From: Mameliella sp. MMSF_3455
GTDB taxonomy: Bacteria; Pseudomonadota; Alphaproteobacteria; Rhodobacterales; Rhodobacteraceae
DNA length: 64,000 nt
Direction of reading: 5' to 3'
NCBI RefSeq assembly: GCF_030733205.1
Contig: NZ_JASHJL010000022.1
Span: 1 to 64,000, forward strand
Below the pieces are notes generated by a model. The model searched no databases and was not told the origin of the DNA. It was given only the letters and a program-made list of their open reading frames with translations. The stretch's first letter is position 1. Each line of letters starts with the position of its first letter. Positions 44,276-54,099 of this stretch are shown here, piece by piece. The translations under genes and the position numbers were made by a program.

Positions 44276-46321
44276 ATGTCCAACGACCCTCTTCTGCAGC
44301 CCTACAAGCTCAAGCACTTGACGCTGCGCAACCGCATCATGACCACCAGCCACGAACCGGCCTACCCCGAGGACGGGATGCCCAAGGAGCGCTATGCCGC
44401 CTATCACACGGAACGGGCGAAGGCGGGAGTGGCGCTGACGATGACGGCCGGATCGGCCGCCGTGTCTAAGGACAGCCCCCCTGTCTTCAACAACATTCTC
44501 GCCTACAAGGACGAGGTCGTGCCCTGGATCCGCAACCTGACGGATGCCTGTCACGAACACGGCAGCGCGGTGATGATCCAGCTGACGCACCTTGGCCGAC
44601 GCACCGCCTGGAACAAGGGCGACTGGCTGCCTTCCGTTTCGTCCTCCAAGCACCGCGAACCGGCGCACCGCGCATTTCCCAAACTGGCCGAGGACTGGGA
44701 CATCGAGCGCATCATCGCGGATTTCGCCGATGCCACGGAACGAATGCAGGCCGGCGGCATGGATGGGGTCGAATTGCAGGTCTACGGCCACCTGCTCGAC
44801 CAGTTCTGGTCGCCGCTCACCAATGACCTGGAAGGCCCCTATGGCGGTCGGACGCTCGAGTCGCGGATGCAATTGCTGGACGACGTGCTGGACGGCATCC
44901 GCAAACGGGTGGGCAAGGAATTCATCGTTGGTCTGCGCTATACCGCCGACGAGGCAGAAGCAGGCGGGATCACCCCCGAGGAAGGCCTCGAGATTTCGAA
45001 ACGGCTCGCCGCCGGGGGCAAGGTCGACTTTCTGAACGTCATTCGCGGCCGCATTCACACCGACCCGGCCATGACCGACGTGATCCCGGTGCAGGGCATG
45101 AAGAACGCGCCGCACCTGGATTTTGCCGGCGCGGTCAGGAAGGCCACCGGCATGCCCACTTTCCACGCCGCCAAGATCCCCGACGTGGCCACCGCACGCC
45201 ACGCCGTCGCGGCAGGGCTGCTGGACATGGTCGGCATGACCCGGGCCCACATGGCCGATCCGCATGTGGTCAAGAAGATCATCGAAGGGCGTGAGGATGA
45301 CATCCGTCCCTGCGTCGGCGCCACCTATTGCCTCGACAGGATCTACGCCGCCGGAGAGGCGCTGTGCATCCACAACGCGGCGACCGGGCGCGAATTGACC
45401 ATGCCCCACACGATCTCCCGTGCCGAGACCTGCAAGAAGGTCGTGATCGTCGGGGCCGGTCCCGCCGGGCTGGAGGCCGCGCGGGTCGCCGCCGAGCGCG
45501 GCCATGACGTGGCGGTGTTCGAGGCCCAGCCGGATCCCGGTGGCCAGGTCCGCCTGACCGCGCAGAACCCGCGCCGGCGCGAGATGATCTCGATCATCGA
45601 CTGGCGCATGGCGCAATGTGCGGCGCGGGACGTCGAATTTCATTTCAACACCTGGGCCGAGGCCGAGGACGTGACCGCGCTGAACCCCGACGTGGTGATC
45701 GTCGCCACCGGCGGCATGCCCAACACCGAACTCTTCGAGAGCGGCAAGGAGCAGGACCTGGTCGTCACCGCATGGGACATCATCGCAGGCGACGTGAAAC
45801 CCGGCCAGAACGTGCTGGTCTACGACGAAAGCGGCGATCACCCGGGCCTGATGGCCGCCGAGGTCGCCGCCAACGCCGGTGCCACGGTCGAGGTCATGAC
45901 CCCGGACCGGACCTTTGCGCCAGACATCATGGCGATGAACCTGGTGCCCTACATGCGTGCGTTGCAGGACAAGGACGTGACCTTTACCGTCACCCGCCGC
46001 CTTCTGGACGTGGCCCGCGACGGCAACGAATTGAAGGCCGTGATCGGCACGGATTACAGCGACCTCAAGTCCGAGAAGCGTTATGATCAGGTGGTGGTGA
46101 ACTATGGCACGCTGCCGATGGACGAGCTGTATTTCGACCTGAAACCGCTGTCCTCGAACGGTGGGGCCGTCGATTACGATGCGCTGATCGGCGGCCAGCC
46201 GCAGGCCGTGACCCGCGGACCCGTAGATGGCTTTCAACTGTTCCGCATCGGAGACGCCGTCAGCGCCCGCAACACGCACGCGGCGATCTATGACGCGTTG
46301 CGACTGGTCAAGGACATCTGA
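44276..46321 (+). CDS. DgcA-like NADH:flavin oxidoreductase, probable dimethylglycine demethylase
   Basis: A 681-aa protein with an N-terminal old-yellow-enzyme TIM barrel (about 1-370, LKHLTLRNRIMTTSH and GGMDGVELQVYGHLLDQFWSP), a 4Fe-4S Cys region (DDIRPCVGATYCLDRIYAAGEALCIHN) and a C-terminal FAD/NAD domain (GAGPAGLEAARVAAERGHDV). It matches the DgcA/N-methylproline-demethylase group. With glycine-betaine and sarcosine genes around it, dimethylglycine is the likeliest substrate. ATG 44276 has a GGAGG site; the frame opens at 44186. No dgcB partner is in the window. Confidence 0.8.
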   Translation: MSNDPLLQPYKLKHLTLRNRIMTTSHEPAYPEDGMPKERYAAYHTERAKAGVALTMTAGSAAVSKDSPPVFNNILAYKDEVVPWIRNLTDACHEHGSAVMIQLTHLGRRTAWNKGDWLPSVSSSKHREPAHRAFPKLAEDWDIERIIADFADATERMQAGGMDGVELQVYGHLLDQFWSPLTNDLEGPYGGRTLESRMQLLDDVLDGIRKRVGKEFIVGLRYTADEAEAGGITPEEGLEISKRLAAGGKVDFLNVIRGRIHTDPAMTDVIPVQGMKNAPHLDFAGAVRKATGMPTFHAAKIPDVATARHAVAAGLLDMVGMTRAHMADPHVVKKIIEGREDDIRPCVGATYCLDRIYAAGEALCIHNAATGRELTMPHTISRAETCKKVVIVGAGPAGLEAARVAAERGHDVAVFEAQPDPGGQVRLTAQNPRRREMISIIDWRMAQCAARDVEFHFNTWAEAEDVTALNPDVVIVATGGMPNTELFESGKEQDLVVTAWDIIAGDVKPGQNVLVYDESGDHPGLMAAEVAANAGATVEVMTPDRTFAPDIMAMNLVPYMRALQDKDVTFTVTRRLLDVARDGNELKAVIGTDYSDLKSEKRYDQVVVNYGTLPMDELYFDLKPLSSNGGAVDYDALIGGQPQAVTRGPVDGFQLFRIGDAVSARNTHAAIYDALRLVKDI

Positions 46322-46354
46322 GGCCGCGCGGACCGGGCAGATATCCAACGAAAG

Positions 46355-46378
46355 AAGGGCGGCCCCTGGGCCGCCCTT
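46355..46378. terminator. Bidirectional terminator between the DgcA-like gene and soxG
   Basis: A perfect 10-bp stem (46355-46364 with 46369-46378) with a 4-nt loop, with A residues before and T residues after. It lies between convergent genes and can end both. Confidence 0.85.
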
Positions 46379-46409
46379 TCCCGTTTCCCGGCGCGCCGGT
46401 TGGCGCGGG

Positions 46410-46964
46410 TCAGGCCGCTTCGGCGGCCAGTTCTCTTACGCCGGTCTCCAGCAGGTGCAGCAAGTGCGGCGCGAAGCTGTGCCAGACGTCCATGCGGAAA
46501 GCGGTTTCACCATCGCGCCACAGCACAACCGTCACCCCGTCGAAGTTGATCCGGCGCCCCTCGCCCACGGCGATACTGTCGGGATTGCGAGGCATCCCCA
46601 GCGTCAGCAGATCCACGGCGCGTGGCCCATCCAGCGCAAAGGTCACTTCGCGCCCCGACACGTCGACCAAGCTATGCGGCAGCACGCCGTAAACATCGTC
46701 GCAGGCCGCCTGAATGCCCGGCGCCAGTGTCTCGGGGGCCTGTAGCATCCATTCGTCAGGCCCCAGGCAGAGTGCCTGGCAATCGCCGGCCTGCGCGCGC
46801 TGACCGATCCGGACAGGCAGCGTCAGCCCCAGCGCCGTATTGAGCGGCGCAAGATCACCGCGCGCCCGCAGGGACATCCGTGCACAAGGCGCGGTCAGGC
46901 TGACCCGTGCTGCCGCGCTTTCAGCGAGGACCGAGGGCGTGAAAGAGGAAATCGGTGCGTTCAT
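46410..46964 (-). CDS. soxG: Sarcosine oxidase gamma subunit SoxG
   Basis: A 184-aa GcvT-like subunit of the heterotetrameric sarcosine oxidase, with QALCLGPDEWMLQAP and VDVSGREVTFALDGPRAVDLL. The subunit completes the complex that turns sarcosine into glycine and passes the methyl to tetrahydrofolate. It is the last gene of soxBDAG, 10 bases after soxA. A purU or folD gene often follows in other genomes, but not here. Confidence 0.93.
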   Translation of the reverse strand: MNAPISSFTPSVLAESAAARVSLTAPCARMSLRARGDLAPLNTALGLTLPVRIGQRAQAGDCQALCLGPDEWMLQAPETLAPGIQAACDDVYGVLPHSLVDVSGREVTFALDGPRAVDLLTLGMPRNPDSIAVGEGRRINFDGVTVVLWRDGETAFRMDVWHSFAPHLLHLLETGVRELAAEAA

Positions 46965-46974
46965 GACAGGCTCC

Positions 46975-49965
46975 TCAGATCTTCAGACGGGCGTTTTCGG
47001 GATCGACGAAAACCGTCGAGGTGATCTTTGCCGCGATGGTGCGGTCGGGCATCGGGATATGGACGGTACCCCCCATCTTGTCGTGCCCGCCTTCGACCAG
47101 GGCCAGCGCGATGGGACGGCCCGCCGCGTCCGAGTGATAGGACGATGTCACATGCCCCACCATTTTCATCGGCACCGGCTGGTTGGGGTCAAAGACGATC
47201 TGCGCGCCTTCCTCCAGCTTTGACTGGTCGTCGGTCAGCAGGCCGACCAACTGTTTGCGCCCCGGCGCGACAAGGTCTGGCCGCGTCAACCCGCGCATGC
47301 CGACGAAATCGGGCTTTTTCTTGCCCACGGCCCAGCCCATTCCGGCATCGTAGGGGGTCACCGTTCCATCGGTGTCCTGGCCGACGATGATATAGCCCTT
47401 CTCGGCGCGCAGGACGTGCATGGTTTCCGTGCCATAGGCGCAAATGTCGTACTGCTGACCCGCTTCCCAGAGGGTCTCCCACAGCTTGCGGCCCATCGGT
47501 GCGGGCACATTGACCTCGAAGCCGATTTCGCCGGTAAAGCTGATCCGGAACAGCCGCGCTGGCATGCCCGCCACCGTGCATGTCCGGCAGGACATGTGCG
47601 GAAAGGCCTCGTCGGTCAGGTCCACGCCCTCGACCAACGGCGCCAGAAGCTTGGCCGCGTTGGGGCCGTTCAGCGCGATGGTCGACCATTGCTCGGTGGT
47701 GGAGGTCAACCAGACATCCAGTTCGGGCCATTCGGTCTGGAGGTAGTCCTCCATCATATTCAGAACCCGCGCGGCGCCGCCTGTCGTCGTGGTGACGTGA
47801 AAGCAGTCGTCCGACAGACGGCCGATCACGCCGTCATCGCGGATGAAGCCATCATCGCCGCAGAGCAGGCCATAGCGACAGCGGCCCGGGGCCAACTTGG
47901 TCCAGGGGTTGGTGTACATGCGGTTCATGAATTCGACCGCATCCGGCCCCTTGACCTCGATCTTGGCCAGCGTGGAAGCATCGAAAATACCCAAGGATTT
48001 GCGCGTGGCGACGCATTCGCGGCGCACGGCGGCGTCCATGTCCTCGCCCGCCTTTGGGAAGTACCAAGCGCGGCGCCATTGGCCGACGGGTTCGAAGACA
48101 GCGCCGTTTTCCTCGGCCCAACCGTCGATCTGGGTCTTGCGCGTCACCTCGAAGTGTTCCCCCCTGTGGTAACCCGCGAAGGCCCCGAAGGAGGTGGGCG
48201 TATAGGGCGGCCGGAAGGTGGTCAGGCCCACCTGTGGCTGCTTCTTGCCCAGCGCGTCGGCGGCGATGTTCAACCCGTTGATATTGGACATCTTGCCCTG
48301 GTCGGTCGCCATGCCGTTGGTGGTGTAGCGCTTGACGTGCTCGATCGAACGCATCCCCTCGCGCACGGCCAGCCGCAGGTCCTTGGCGGTGACGTCGTTC
48401 TGGTAGTCGACAAAGGCCTTGGCCTTGCCCGGGCTGCGATCGGTCGGCAGTTCCTTGTGGGTGATGCCGGTGCCGGGGCGGTCCGCCGCGACGGCATAGA
48501 CCAGTTCCGCAGGTGCCCTGCCCAGCGCGTTAGCCACCTCGCGCCCCTTCGCGGCGCCGTCGTTCAGCGCCGCCTCGATACCCCAGAGGCCACGGCTTGC
48601 GCCCGCGATCACGCAGTCCTCGGGCGTATCCTTGGGCAGGAAGGTGGTCAGGTCGTCGTCCCAGGCCAGCGAGCCCTTGGTGTGCGAGAACAGGTGCAGC
48701 GATGGCGTCCAACCGCCGGACATCAGCACGGCATCGCAGGCGATGGTGTAGCCATCGCCGACCGTGCCGCCCTTGACCGGGTTCACGCGCAGGGAATTGA
48801 CCCTCAGGCGCCCGGTGGTTCCGGTGGCCGTGTGCGCCAGCTTGACCTTGATGCCGCGTTCCCGCGCACCGGCCAGCAGATCGTCGCGAACGGTGTCGCG
48901 CGTGTCGACAATAGCCTGCACACGGGCCCCCGCATCGGCGAGGTCGAAGGCCGCATACCAGGCAGAGTCATGCGCGGTCAGGACAACCGGCTTCTTGCCG
49001 ACCAGAACCCCGTATCGGTTCAGGTAGGTCTGGGCCGATCCAGCCAGCATCACCCCGGGGCGGTCATTCCCGTGGAAAACCAGCGGCTTTTCCAGCGCGC
49101 CCTGCGCCAGCACGACCTGCCGCGCCCGCACCCGCCACATGCGTTCGCGCGGCGTGTCAGTGGGCAGGTCCGGCAGGTGGTCGGTCAGCTTTTCGACCAT
49201 GCCGATCATGTTCTGATGGTAATAACCGATGGCCGTGGTCCGGGTCATGATCCGCACACCAAGGTCCTTCAGCGCCGCGGCTTCTGCCGCCAGCCAGTCC
49301 CAGGCGGGGTTTCCGTCGATCTGCGCCTGCGGCTCGGACAGCAGCGTTCCGCCCACCTCGGCGTTTTCATCCACCAGCACGACCTTCAGCCCGTCCACCG
49401 CTGCCGCGCGGGCGGCGGCAAGACCGGACGGACCGGCCCCAACGATCAGAACGTCGCAATGCAGGTAGCGCGAGGCGTAGTGATCCGGGTCTTCCTCGGT
49501 CGGCGAGACACCCAGACCGGCAGCCGCGCGGATGAAGGGCTCATAGACCTTGTGCCAGAAATTCTTGGGCCACATGAAGGTCTTGTAGTAGAAACCCGCC
49601 GAAAACAGCATGTAGGCGGCGTCGTTGACCGCGCCGATGTCCCATTTCAGGCTGGGGTACTTGTTCTGCGAGGTCGTCTCCAACCCCTGCCAGATTTCCT
49701 GCACGGTGGCGCGCGTGTTCGGCTCGAACCGGCCCTTGCCGCGACGGGTGCCGATCAGGGCGTTCGGCTCTTCCGATCCGGCGGCGACGGCGCCGCGTGG
49801 GCGGTGATACTTGAACGACCGGCCCATCAGGTGCACGCCATTCGCCAGCAGCGCCGAGGCGACCGTGTCGCCCTGCGCGCCCTTGTAGGACTTGCCGTCG
49901 AAGGTGAACGTGACAGGCCGCCCGGTGTCGACGCGGCCTTTTCCCGCAACGCGAAACTGGCTCAT
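46975..49965 (-). CDS. soxA: Sarcosine oxidase alpha subunit SoxA
   Basis: A 996-aa subunit. The N-terminal part is the ferredoxin-like region (FTFDGKSYKGAQGDTVASAL), followed by a nucleotide-binding domain (LIVGAGPSGLAAARAAA near residue 175) and a C-terminal aminomethyltransferase-like domain (about 610-996) that binds tetrahydrofolate. Length is normal for the family. It overlaps soxD by 4 bases. Confidence 0.95.
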   Translation of the reverse strand: MSQFRVAGKGRVDTGRPVTFTFDGKSYKGAQGDTVASALLANGVHLMGRSFKYHRPRGAVAAGSEEPNALIGTRRGKGRFEPNTRATVQEIWQGLETTSQNKYPSLKWDIGAVNDAAYMLFSAGFYYKTFMWPKNFWHKVYEPFIRAAAGLGVSPTEEDPDHYASRYLHCDVLIVGAGPSGLAAARAAAVDGLKVVLVDENAEVGGTLLSEPQAQIDGNPAWDWLAAEAAALKDLGVRIMTRTTAIGYYHQNMIGMVEKLTDHLPDLPTDTPRERMWRVRARQVVLAQGALEKPLVFHGNDRPGVMLAGSAQTYLNRYGVLVGKKPVVLTAHDSAWYAAFDLADAGARVQAIVDTRDTVRDDLLAGARERGIKVKLAHTATGTTGRLRVNSLRVNPVKGGTVGDGYTIACDAVLMSGGWTPSLHLFSHTKGSLAWDDDLTTFLPKDTPEDCVIAGASRGLWGIEAALNDGAAKGREVANALGRAPAELVYAVAADRPGTGITHKELPTDRSPGKAKAFVDYQNDVTAKDLRLAVREGMRSIEHVKRYTTNGMATDQGKMSNINGLNIAADALGKKQPQVGLTTFRPPYTPTSFGAFAGYHRGEHFEVTRKTQIDGWAEENGAVFEPVGQWRRAWYFPKAGEDMDAAVRRECVATRKSLGIFDASTLAKIEVKGPDAVEFMNRMYTNPWTKLAPGRCRYGLLCGDDGFIRDDGVIGRLSDDCFHVTTTTGGAARVLNMMEDYLQTEWPELDVWLTSTTEQWSTIALNGPNAAKLLAPLVEGVDLTDEAFPHMSCRTCTVAGMPARLFRISFTGEIGFEVNVPAPMGRKLWETLWEAGQQYDICAYGTETMHVLRAEKGYIIVGQDTDGTVTPYDAGMGWAVGKKKPDFVGMRGLTRPDLVAPGRKQLVGLLTDDQSKLEEGAQIVFDPNQPVPMKMVGHVTSSYHSDAAGRPIALALVEGGHDKMGGTVHIPMPDRTIAAKITSTVFVDPENARLKI

Positions 49966-50264
49966 TTCAGGCCCTCCGTCAGGCTGGAGAGGTCGGGGCG
50001 CGGGGCACCCGCCTTGTAGGTGGTCAGGAACTTGTCCGAAACGGTGTCGCGCACGGCGTTGAAGAACCGTCCGCAGCCGTGGAAATGCCGCCAGCGTTCG
50101 TAATGCGGCCCCTTGGGGTTTTCACGGATGAACAGGAATTCCTGCCACTGGTCGTCACTCTGGCCAGAGGGATCCTCGGGGCGGATGACATGCGCCTGGC
50201 CGGCATAGGTGAACTCGGCCTCGGGCAGCGTCTCGTCGCAATAGGGGCAATGGATCAGAAGCAT
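49962..50264 (-). CDS. soxD: Sarcosine oxidase delta subunit SoxD
   Basis: A 100-aa zinc-binding subunit. Cys6 and Cys9 in CPYCDE and His60/His62-Cys64 in RHFHGCGRFF are the zinc site region. It lies 10 bases after soxB and overlaps soxA by ATGA, in the usual order B-D-A-G. Confidence 0.95.
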   Translation of the reverse strand: MLLIHCPYCDETLPEAEFTYAGQAHVIRPEDPSGQSDDQWQEFLFIRENPKGPHYERWRHFHGCGRFFNAVRDTVSDKFLTTYKAGAPRPDLSSLTEGLK

Positions 50265-50274
50265 GTCGATATCC

Positions 50275-51528
50275 TCAGTGAGCCACAGCCGCGGCGGCGG
50301 CTTCGTCGATCAGGCGCCCGGTGCGGAATCGTTCCATCGTGAAGGGCGCGTTGATCGGGTGCGGTTCGTTCTTGGCGATGGTCCAGGCAAAGGTATGCGC
50401 CGCGCCCGGCGTCGCCTTGAACCCGCCGGTGCCCCAGCCGCAGTTGACATAGAGTCCGTCGACCGGCGTCTTGGAGATGATGGCGGACCGGTCCGGGGTC
50501 ACATCCACGATGCCGCCCCATTTGCGCAGCATCCGCATCCGGTTGAAGATCGGGAAGACCTCGGTGATCGCTGCGACGGTATGTTCGATCAGCGGCAGGC
50601 CGCCGCGCTGGCTGTAGGACGTGTATTGGTCAGTGCCCGACCCGATCACCAGTTCGCCCTTGTCGGACTGGCTGATATAGGCGTGCACCGCGTTCGACAT
50701 GACGACACAGGGGAAGATCGGCTTGATCGGCTCGCTGACCAGCGCCTGCAGCGGGTAGCTTTCCAGCGGCAGGCGGACACCGGCGGTTTCCATCACGACA
50801 GAGGTATGCCCGGCGGCCGAGACCGCGACCTTCTTGGCCTTGATGAACCCCTTGGCGGTCTCGACACCGGCAACCGATCCGTCCGCGTTGCGGCGGATCG
50901 CCGTGACCGGGCAGTTCTGGATGATGTCGACGCCGCGCATGGCGGCGCCACGGGCATAGCCCCAGGCCACCGCATCGTGCCGCGCTGTCCCCGCGCGTTC
51001 CTGCAGGGCGCCGCCCATGACCGGGTAACGCGCGTTCTGCGAGATGTTCAGCGGCGGGCAGTAGTCCTTGCACTCCTGCGGGGTGAGCCAGCGGTTGTCG
51101 ACACCGTTCAGGCGGTTGGCGTGAATGTGCCGCTTGAAGCTTTGGACGTCATGCACGTTGTGCGCCAGCATCAACACGCCGCGACGCGAATACATGACGT
51201 TGTAGTTCAGATCCTGGCTGAGGTTTTCCCACAGGTCGACCGCGTGATCGTAGAGGCGCGCACTCTCGTCATAGAGATAGTTCGACCGGATGATCGTGGT
51301 GTTGCGGCCAGTGTTGCCGCCCCCCAGCCACCCTTTGTCGATCACCGCGACATTGGTGATGCCGTGCTGCTTCGCCAGGTAATAGGCCGCGCCCAGACCA
51401 TGACCGCCCGCGCCGACGATGATCACGTCGTATTCTTTCTTGGGCTGGCTGTCGGGCCATTGCTCGGTCCAGGCCTTGTGGCCGGTCAAGGCGTTCTTCA
51501 GCAGGCTGAAGGCACTGAAATGGGTCAT
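50275..51528 (-). CDS. soxB: Sarcosine oxidase beta subunit SoxB
   Basis: A 417-aa FAD-binding subunit carrying the demethylating active site: [21 protein letters not shown] (N-terminal dinucleotide fold), then [18 protein letters not shown] and a C-terminal [16 protein letters not shown] 51528 has an AGAGG site; the open frame upstream to 51666 runs into the divergent regulator and is a shadow. It heads the soxBDAG operon and shares its promoter region with the GlxA-type regulator gene. Confidence 0.95.
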   Translation of the reverse strand: MTHFSAFSLLKNALTGHKAWTEQWPDSQPKKEYDVIIVGAGGHGLGAAYYLAKQHGITNVAVIDKGWLGGGNTGRNTTIIRSNYLYDESARLYDHAVDLWENLSQDLNYNVMYSRRGVLMLAHNVHDVQSFKRHIHANRLNGVDNRWLTPQECKDYCPPLNISQNARYPVMGGALQERAGTARHDAVAWGYARGAAMRGVDIIQNCPVTAIRRNADGSVAGVETAKGFIKAKKVAVSAAGHTSVVMETAGVRLPLESYPLQALVSEPIKPIFPCVVMSNAVHAYISQSDKGELVIGSGTDQYTSYSQRGGLPLIEHTVAAITEVFPIFNRMRMLRKWGGIVDVTPDRSAIISKTPVDGLYVNCGWGTGGFKATPGAAHTFAWTIAKNEPHPINAPFTMERFRTGRLIDEAAAAAVAH

Positions 51529-51550
51529 GGTCGGCACCTCTGGGGAATAC

Positions 51551-51583
51551 TGCCGCGCAGACCTACTGGCGTCTTGCGCGGCA
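51551..51583. promoter_or_regulatory. Inverted repeat between soxB and the GlxA-type regulator
   Basis: TGCCGCGCA (51551-51559) and TGCGCGGCA (51575-51583) form a perfect 9-bp inverted repeat with a 15-nt spacer in the short divergent promoter region. It is a candidate operator for soxBDAG or for the regulator gene itself. Confidence 0.5.
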
Positions 51584-51623
51584 CGTCGGTATGATTGCGC
51601 CATCCAACCTGCAGGTTTGCGCC

Positions 51624-52676
51624 ATGCCCGAACGCACCGGATCGACACCGCCCGCGGCTGCACCACGCAAGCGGCTGAGCGTCGCCTTTCTGCTGGCCGA
51701 CAGATTCACCCTGTCCGCCTTTGCCAACTTCGTCGACGTCCTGCGGCTGGCCGCGGACGAGGCGGACATGTCGCGGCCCATCCTCTGCGATTGGGCGGTT
51801 CTGTCGGACACGATGACCCCGGTGCGGTCCAGTTGCGGGGTGCGTGTCACGCCGGACACCTCGCTGCGCCGGGCGGGCAAGTTCGATTACATCGTCGTGG
51901 TCGGCGGCGTGATGAGCGACAAGCCCGCGTTGAGCCGGGCGGAAAGCGCCTTTCTGAGCGCGCGGGCCGAGGCCGGAACGCCGGTTGTGGGCCTGTGCAC
52001 CGGGGTCTTCCTGCTTCACGAGGCCGGGTTGCTGGATGGCTATCGCTGTTGCGTCAGCTGGTTCCACCATCAGGATTTCGTCAATCGTTTCGACGCGGTC
52101 CAGCCGGTCTCGGACCAGATCTTCGTCGTCGATCGGGATCGGCTGACCTGTTCCGGCGGGCACGGCTCGGCCCACCTTGCGGCCTTTCTGGTCTCGCGTC
52201 ATGTCGGGCAGTCCGCGGCCATCAAAAGCCTCAACATCATGATGATCGACGAGGCCCTGCGCGGGGACGAGGCCCAGCCGGGCCAGCAGACGGCGCGCGC
52301 CCCCAAGGACGACCTGGTGAAACGCGCGATCCTGCGCATGCAGCAGAACATCGAGGTGCCGCTGTCGATTGCTGCGCTCGCCCGGCAACTGGGGGTCGGC
52401 AGGCGGACGCTGGAACGGCGTGTCCTGGCCGACCTGGGGCAGCCGCCCTCCAAGGTCTATCTGGACATCCGGCTGGATCGCGCCCTTCAGAAACTGCGCA
52501 ACACGGATGATCCGGTGGCCGAGATCGGGCTGGCCACCGGGTTCTGCGACGGCACCCACCTGGCGCGGGTGCTAAAGGCGGAACGCGGCTTTGCCCCGGG
52601 CGAATACCGCAAGGCCCAGGCCAGCCCGCAAGACGACCTGCCCGCCGTCGGCGTCCTGCTGAATCCTAGGGGCTGA
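51624..52676 (+). CDS. GlxA-family AraC-type regulator (GbdR-like)
   Basis: A 350-aa regulator with an N-terminal DJ-1/PfpI-like domain ([39 protein letters not shown]) and a C-terminal AraC domain ([23 protein letters not shown] and [21 protein letters not shown]). GbdR, the glycine-betaine and dimethylglycine sensor of Pseudomonas, is of this type. It stands between soxBDAG and gbcAB, so it probably controls both. ATG 51591 is an alternative start; 51624 has a better ribosome site. Confidence 0.85.
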   Translation: MPERTGSTPPAAAPRKRLSVAFLLADRFTLSAFANFVDVLRLAADEADMSRPILCDWAVLSDTMTPVRSSCGVRVTPDTSLRRAGKFDYIVVVGGVMSDKPALSRAESAFLSARAEAGTPVVGLCTGVFLLHEAGLLDGYRCCVSWFHHQDFVNRFDAVQPVSDQIFVVDRDRLTCSGGHGSAHLAAFLVSRHVGQSAAIKSLNIMMIDEALRGDEAQPGQQTARAPKDDLVKRAILRMQQNIEVPLSIAALARQLGVGRRTLERRVLADLGQPPSKVYLDIRLDRALQKLRNTDDPVAEIGLATGFCDGTHLARVLKAERGFAPGEYRKAQASPQDDLPAVGVLLNPRG

Positions 52677-52685
52677 ACACCTCCG

Positions 52686-52750
52686 GTCGCAAATTGGATA
52701 TGCGGAGTCGCAATTCTCGACGTGGCGGAAACCGCCGCGTGCGATTGCGA
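52686..52750. promoter_or_regulatory. Repeated TCGCAA elements upstream of gbcA
   Basis: GTCGCAAATT (52686-52695) and GTCGCAATTC (52707-52716) are direct repeats 21 nt apart, and ATTGCGA (52744-52750) is the same element on the other strand. They lie about 100-170 bases upstream of gbcA and look like binding sites of the GlxA/GbdR-like regulator. Confidence 0.55.
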
Positions 52751-52853
52751 CGTCAGAGGCACGGGGTCGGTCCGCCGACTCGCCGACCTTATCGACATTT
52801 CAACGCGACCAACCTCCCGCCGCTGGGCGGGCACACAGCAGAAAAGGTGCCGA

Positions 52854-54095
52854 ATGCTGCGCGAATCCGATGTTCTTTCGACGTTGATGCGCCGAAAGCC
52901 CGATTATTCCCTCGCACAGGAGCTGTATTGCGATCCGGGCGTGTTCCAGGCCGACATGGACCGCATCTGGTACCGGGAATGGCTCTTTGCGATCCCCTCC
53001 TGCGAGATCCCCAAGCCCGGCAACTACATCGTGCACGAGATCGGCGCCTATTCCGTCGTCATCGTGCGTGGCAACGACGGTGAAATCCGTGCCTTCCACA
53101 ACTCGTGCCGTCACCGCGGATCGGTCCTGTGCAAGACCAGGAAGGGCACCGGCCCCAAGCTGGTCTGCCCCTATCACCAGTGGACCTACGAACTGGATGG
53201 CCGCCTGCTGTGGGCGCGCGACATGGGCCCCGATTTCGACGCCTCGCAACACGGGCTCAAGCAGGTGCACTGCCGCAACCTGTCGGGGATGGTCTACATC
53301 TGCCTGGCCGATGACGCCCCCGCCATCGACGAGCTGGCCGCGGAAACCGCGCGCTACCTGGCGGCGCATGACCTGGAGAATTCCAAGGTCGCCTACGAAA
53401 GCACCATCGTCGAGCGGGGCAACTGGAAGCTGGTCTGGGAAAACAACCGCGAGTGCTATCACTGCTCGGGCAACCACCCCTCGCTGTGCCGCACCTTCCC
53501 CGAGGACCCGCGTGCCATCGGCAATGACGAAAGCGCCGAACTGACCGGCCTGCAGAAAGAACACAGCGAACGCTGCGAGGCGGCGGGGGCCCCCTCGGCC
53601 TTCAGGATGTCGGGGCTGGGCGACTGGCGTTTCGTGCGCACGCCGCTGCTGGACGCCGGTGAAAGCTATACGATGGACGGCAAGGTCGCGGTGACGAAAC
53701 CCAATTCCAACCTGCCGTTCCGGAACGCCGGTTCGCTGTTGAAGTTTAAGTATCCCGCCACTTGGAACCACTTCCTGTCGGATCACGTCCTGCTGTTCCG
53801 CGTCACGCCGATCAGCGCGACGGAAACCGAGGTCTGCACCAAGTGGCTGGTCCACAAGGATGCGGTCGAAGGCCAGGATTACGACCTCAAACGCCTGACC
53901 GAGGTCTGGATCGCGACCAACGACGAAGACCGTGAAGTGGTCGAGAACAACCAGCGCGGCATTCTCTCGCCCGCCTACCAGCCCGGCCCCTATTCGCCGA
54001 CCCACGAAGGCGGCAACATCCAGTTCGTCGACTGGTACGCCAACACGATGATCCGCGCGATCACCGGCGGCGTCACCCCGATCGCGGCGGAGTAA
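52854..54095 (+). CDS. gbcA: Glycine betaine monooxygenase, Rieske oxygenase subunit GbcA
   Basis: A 413-aa Rieske oxygenase that removes one methyl group from glycine betaine to give dimethylglycine and formaldehyde. Rieske ligands are Cys85-His87 and Cys105-His108. Iron-site histidines His203 and His208 lie in ECYHCSGNHPSL. ATG 52854 has an AAAAGG site; the longer frame from 52722 covers the regulatory repeats. The reductase gene gbcB follows after 4 bases. Confidence 0.92.
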   Translation: MLRESDVLSTLMRRKPDYSLAQELYCDPGVFQADMDRIWYREWLFAIPSCEIPKPGNYIVHEIGAYSVVIVRGNDGEIRAFHNSCRHRGSVLCKTRKGTGPKLVCPYHQWTYELDGRLLWARDMGPDFDASQHGLKQVHCRNLSGMVYICLADDAPAIDELAAETARYLAAHDLENSKVAYESTIVERGNWKLVWENNRECYHCSGNHPSLCRTFPEDPRAIGNDESAELTGLQKEHSERCEAAGAPSAFRMSGLGDWRFVRTPLLDAGESYTMDGKVAVTKPNSNLPFRNAGSLLKFKYPATWNHFLSDHVLLFRVTPISATETEVCTKWLVHKDAVEGQDYDLKRLTEVWIATNDEDREVVENNQRGILSPAYQPGPYSPTHEGGNIQFVDWYANTMIRAITGGVTPIAAE

Positions 54096-54099
54096 GGGC

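Noticed and set aside
44258-46348. 696-codon open frame on the minus strand
   Set aside because: Antisense of the DgcA-like gene; no start site or domain.
47416-50019. 867-codon open frame on the plus strand
   Set aside because: Antisense of soxA and soxD, which are clear full-length genes. The Arg/His/Gln-rich product is typical of a shadow.
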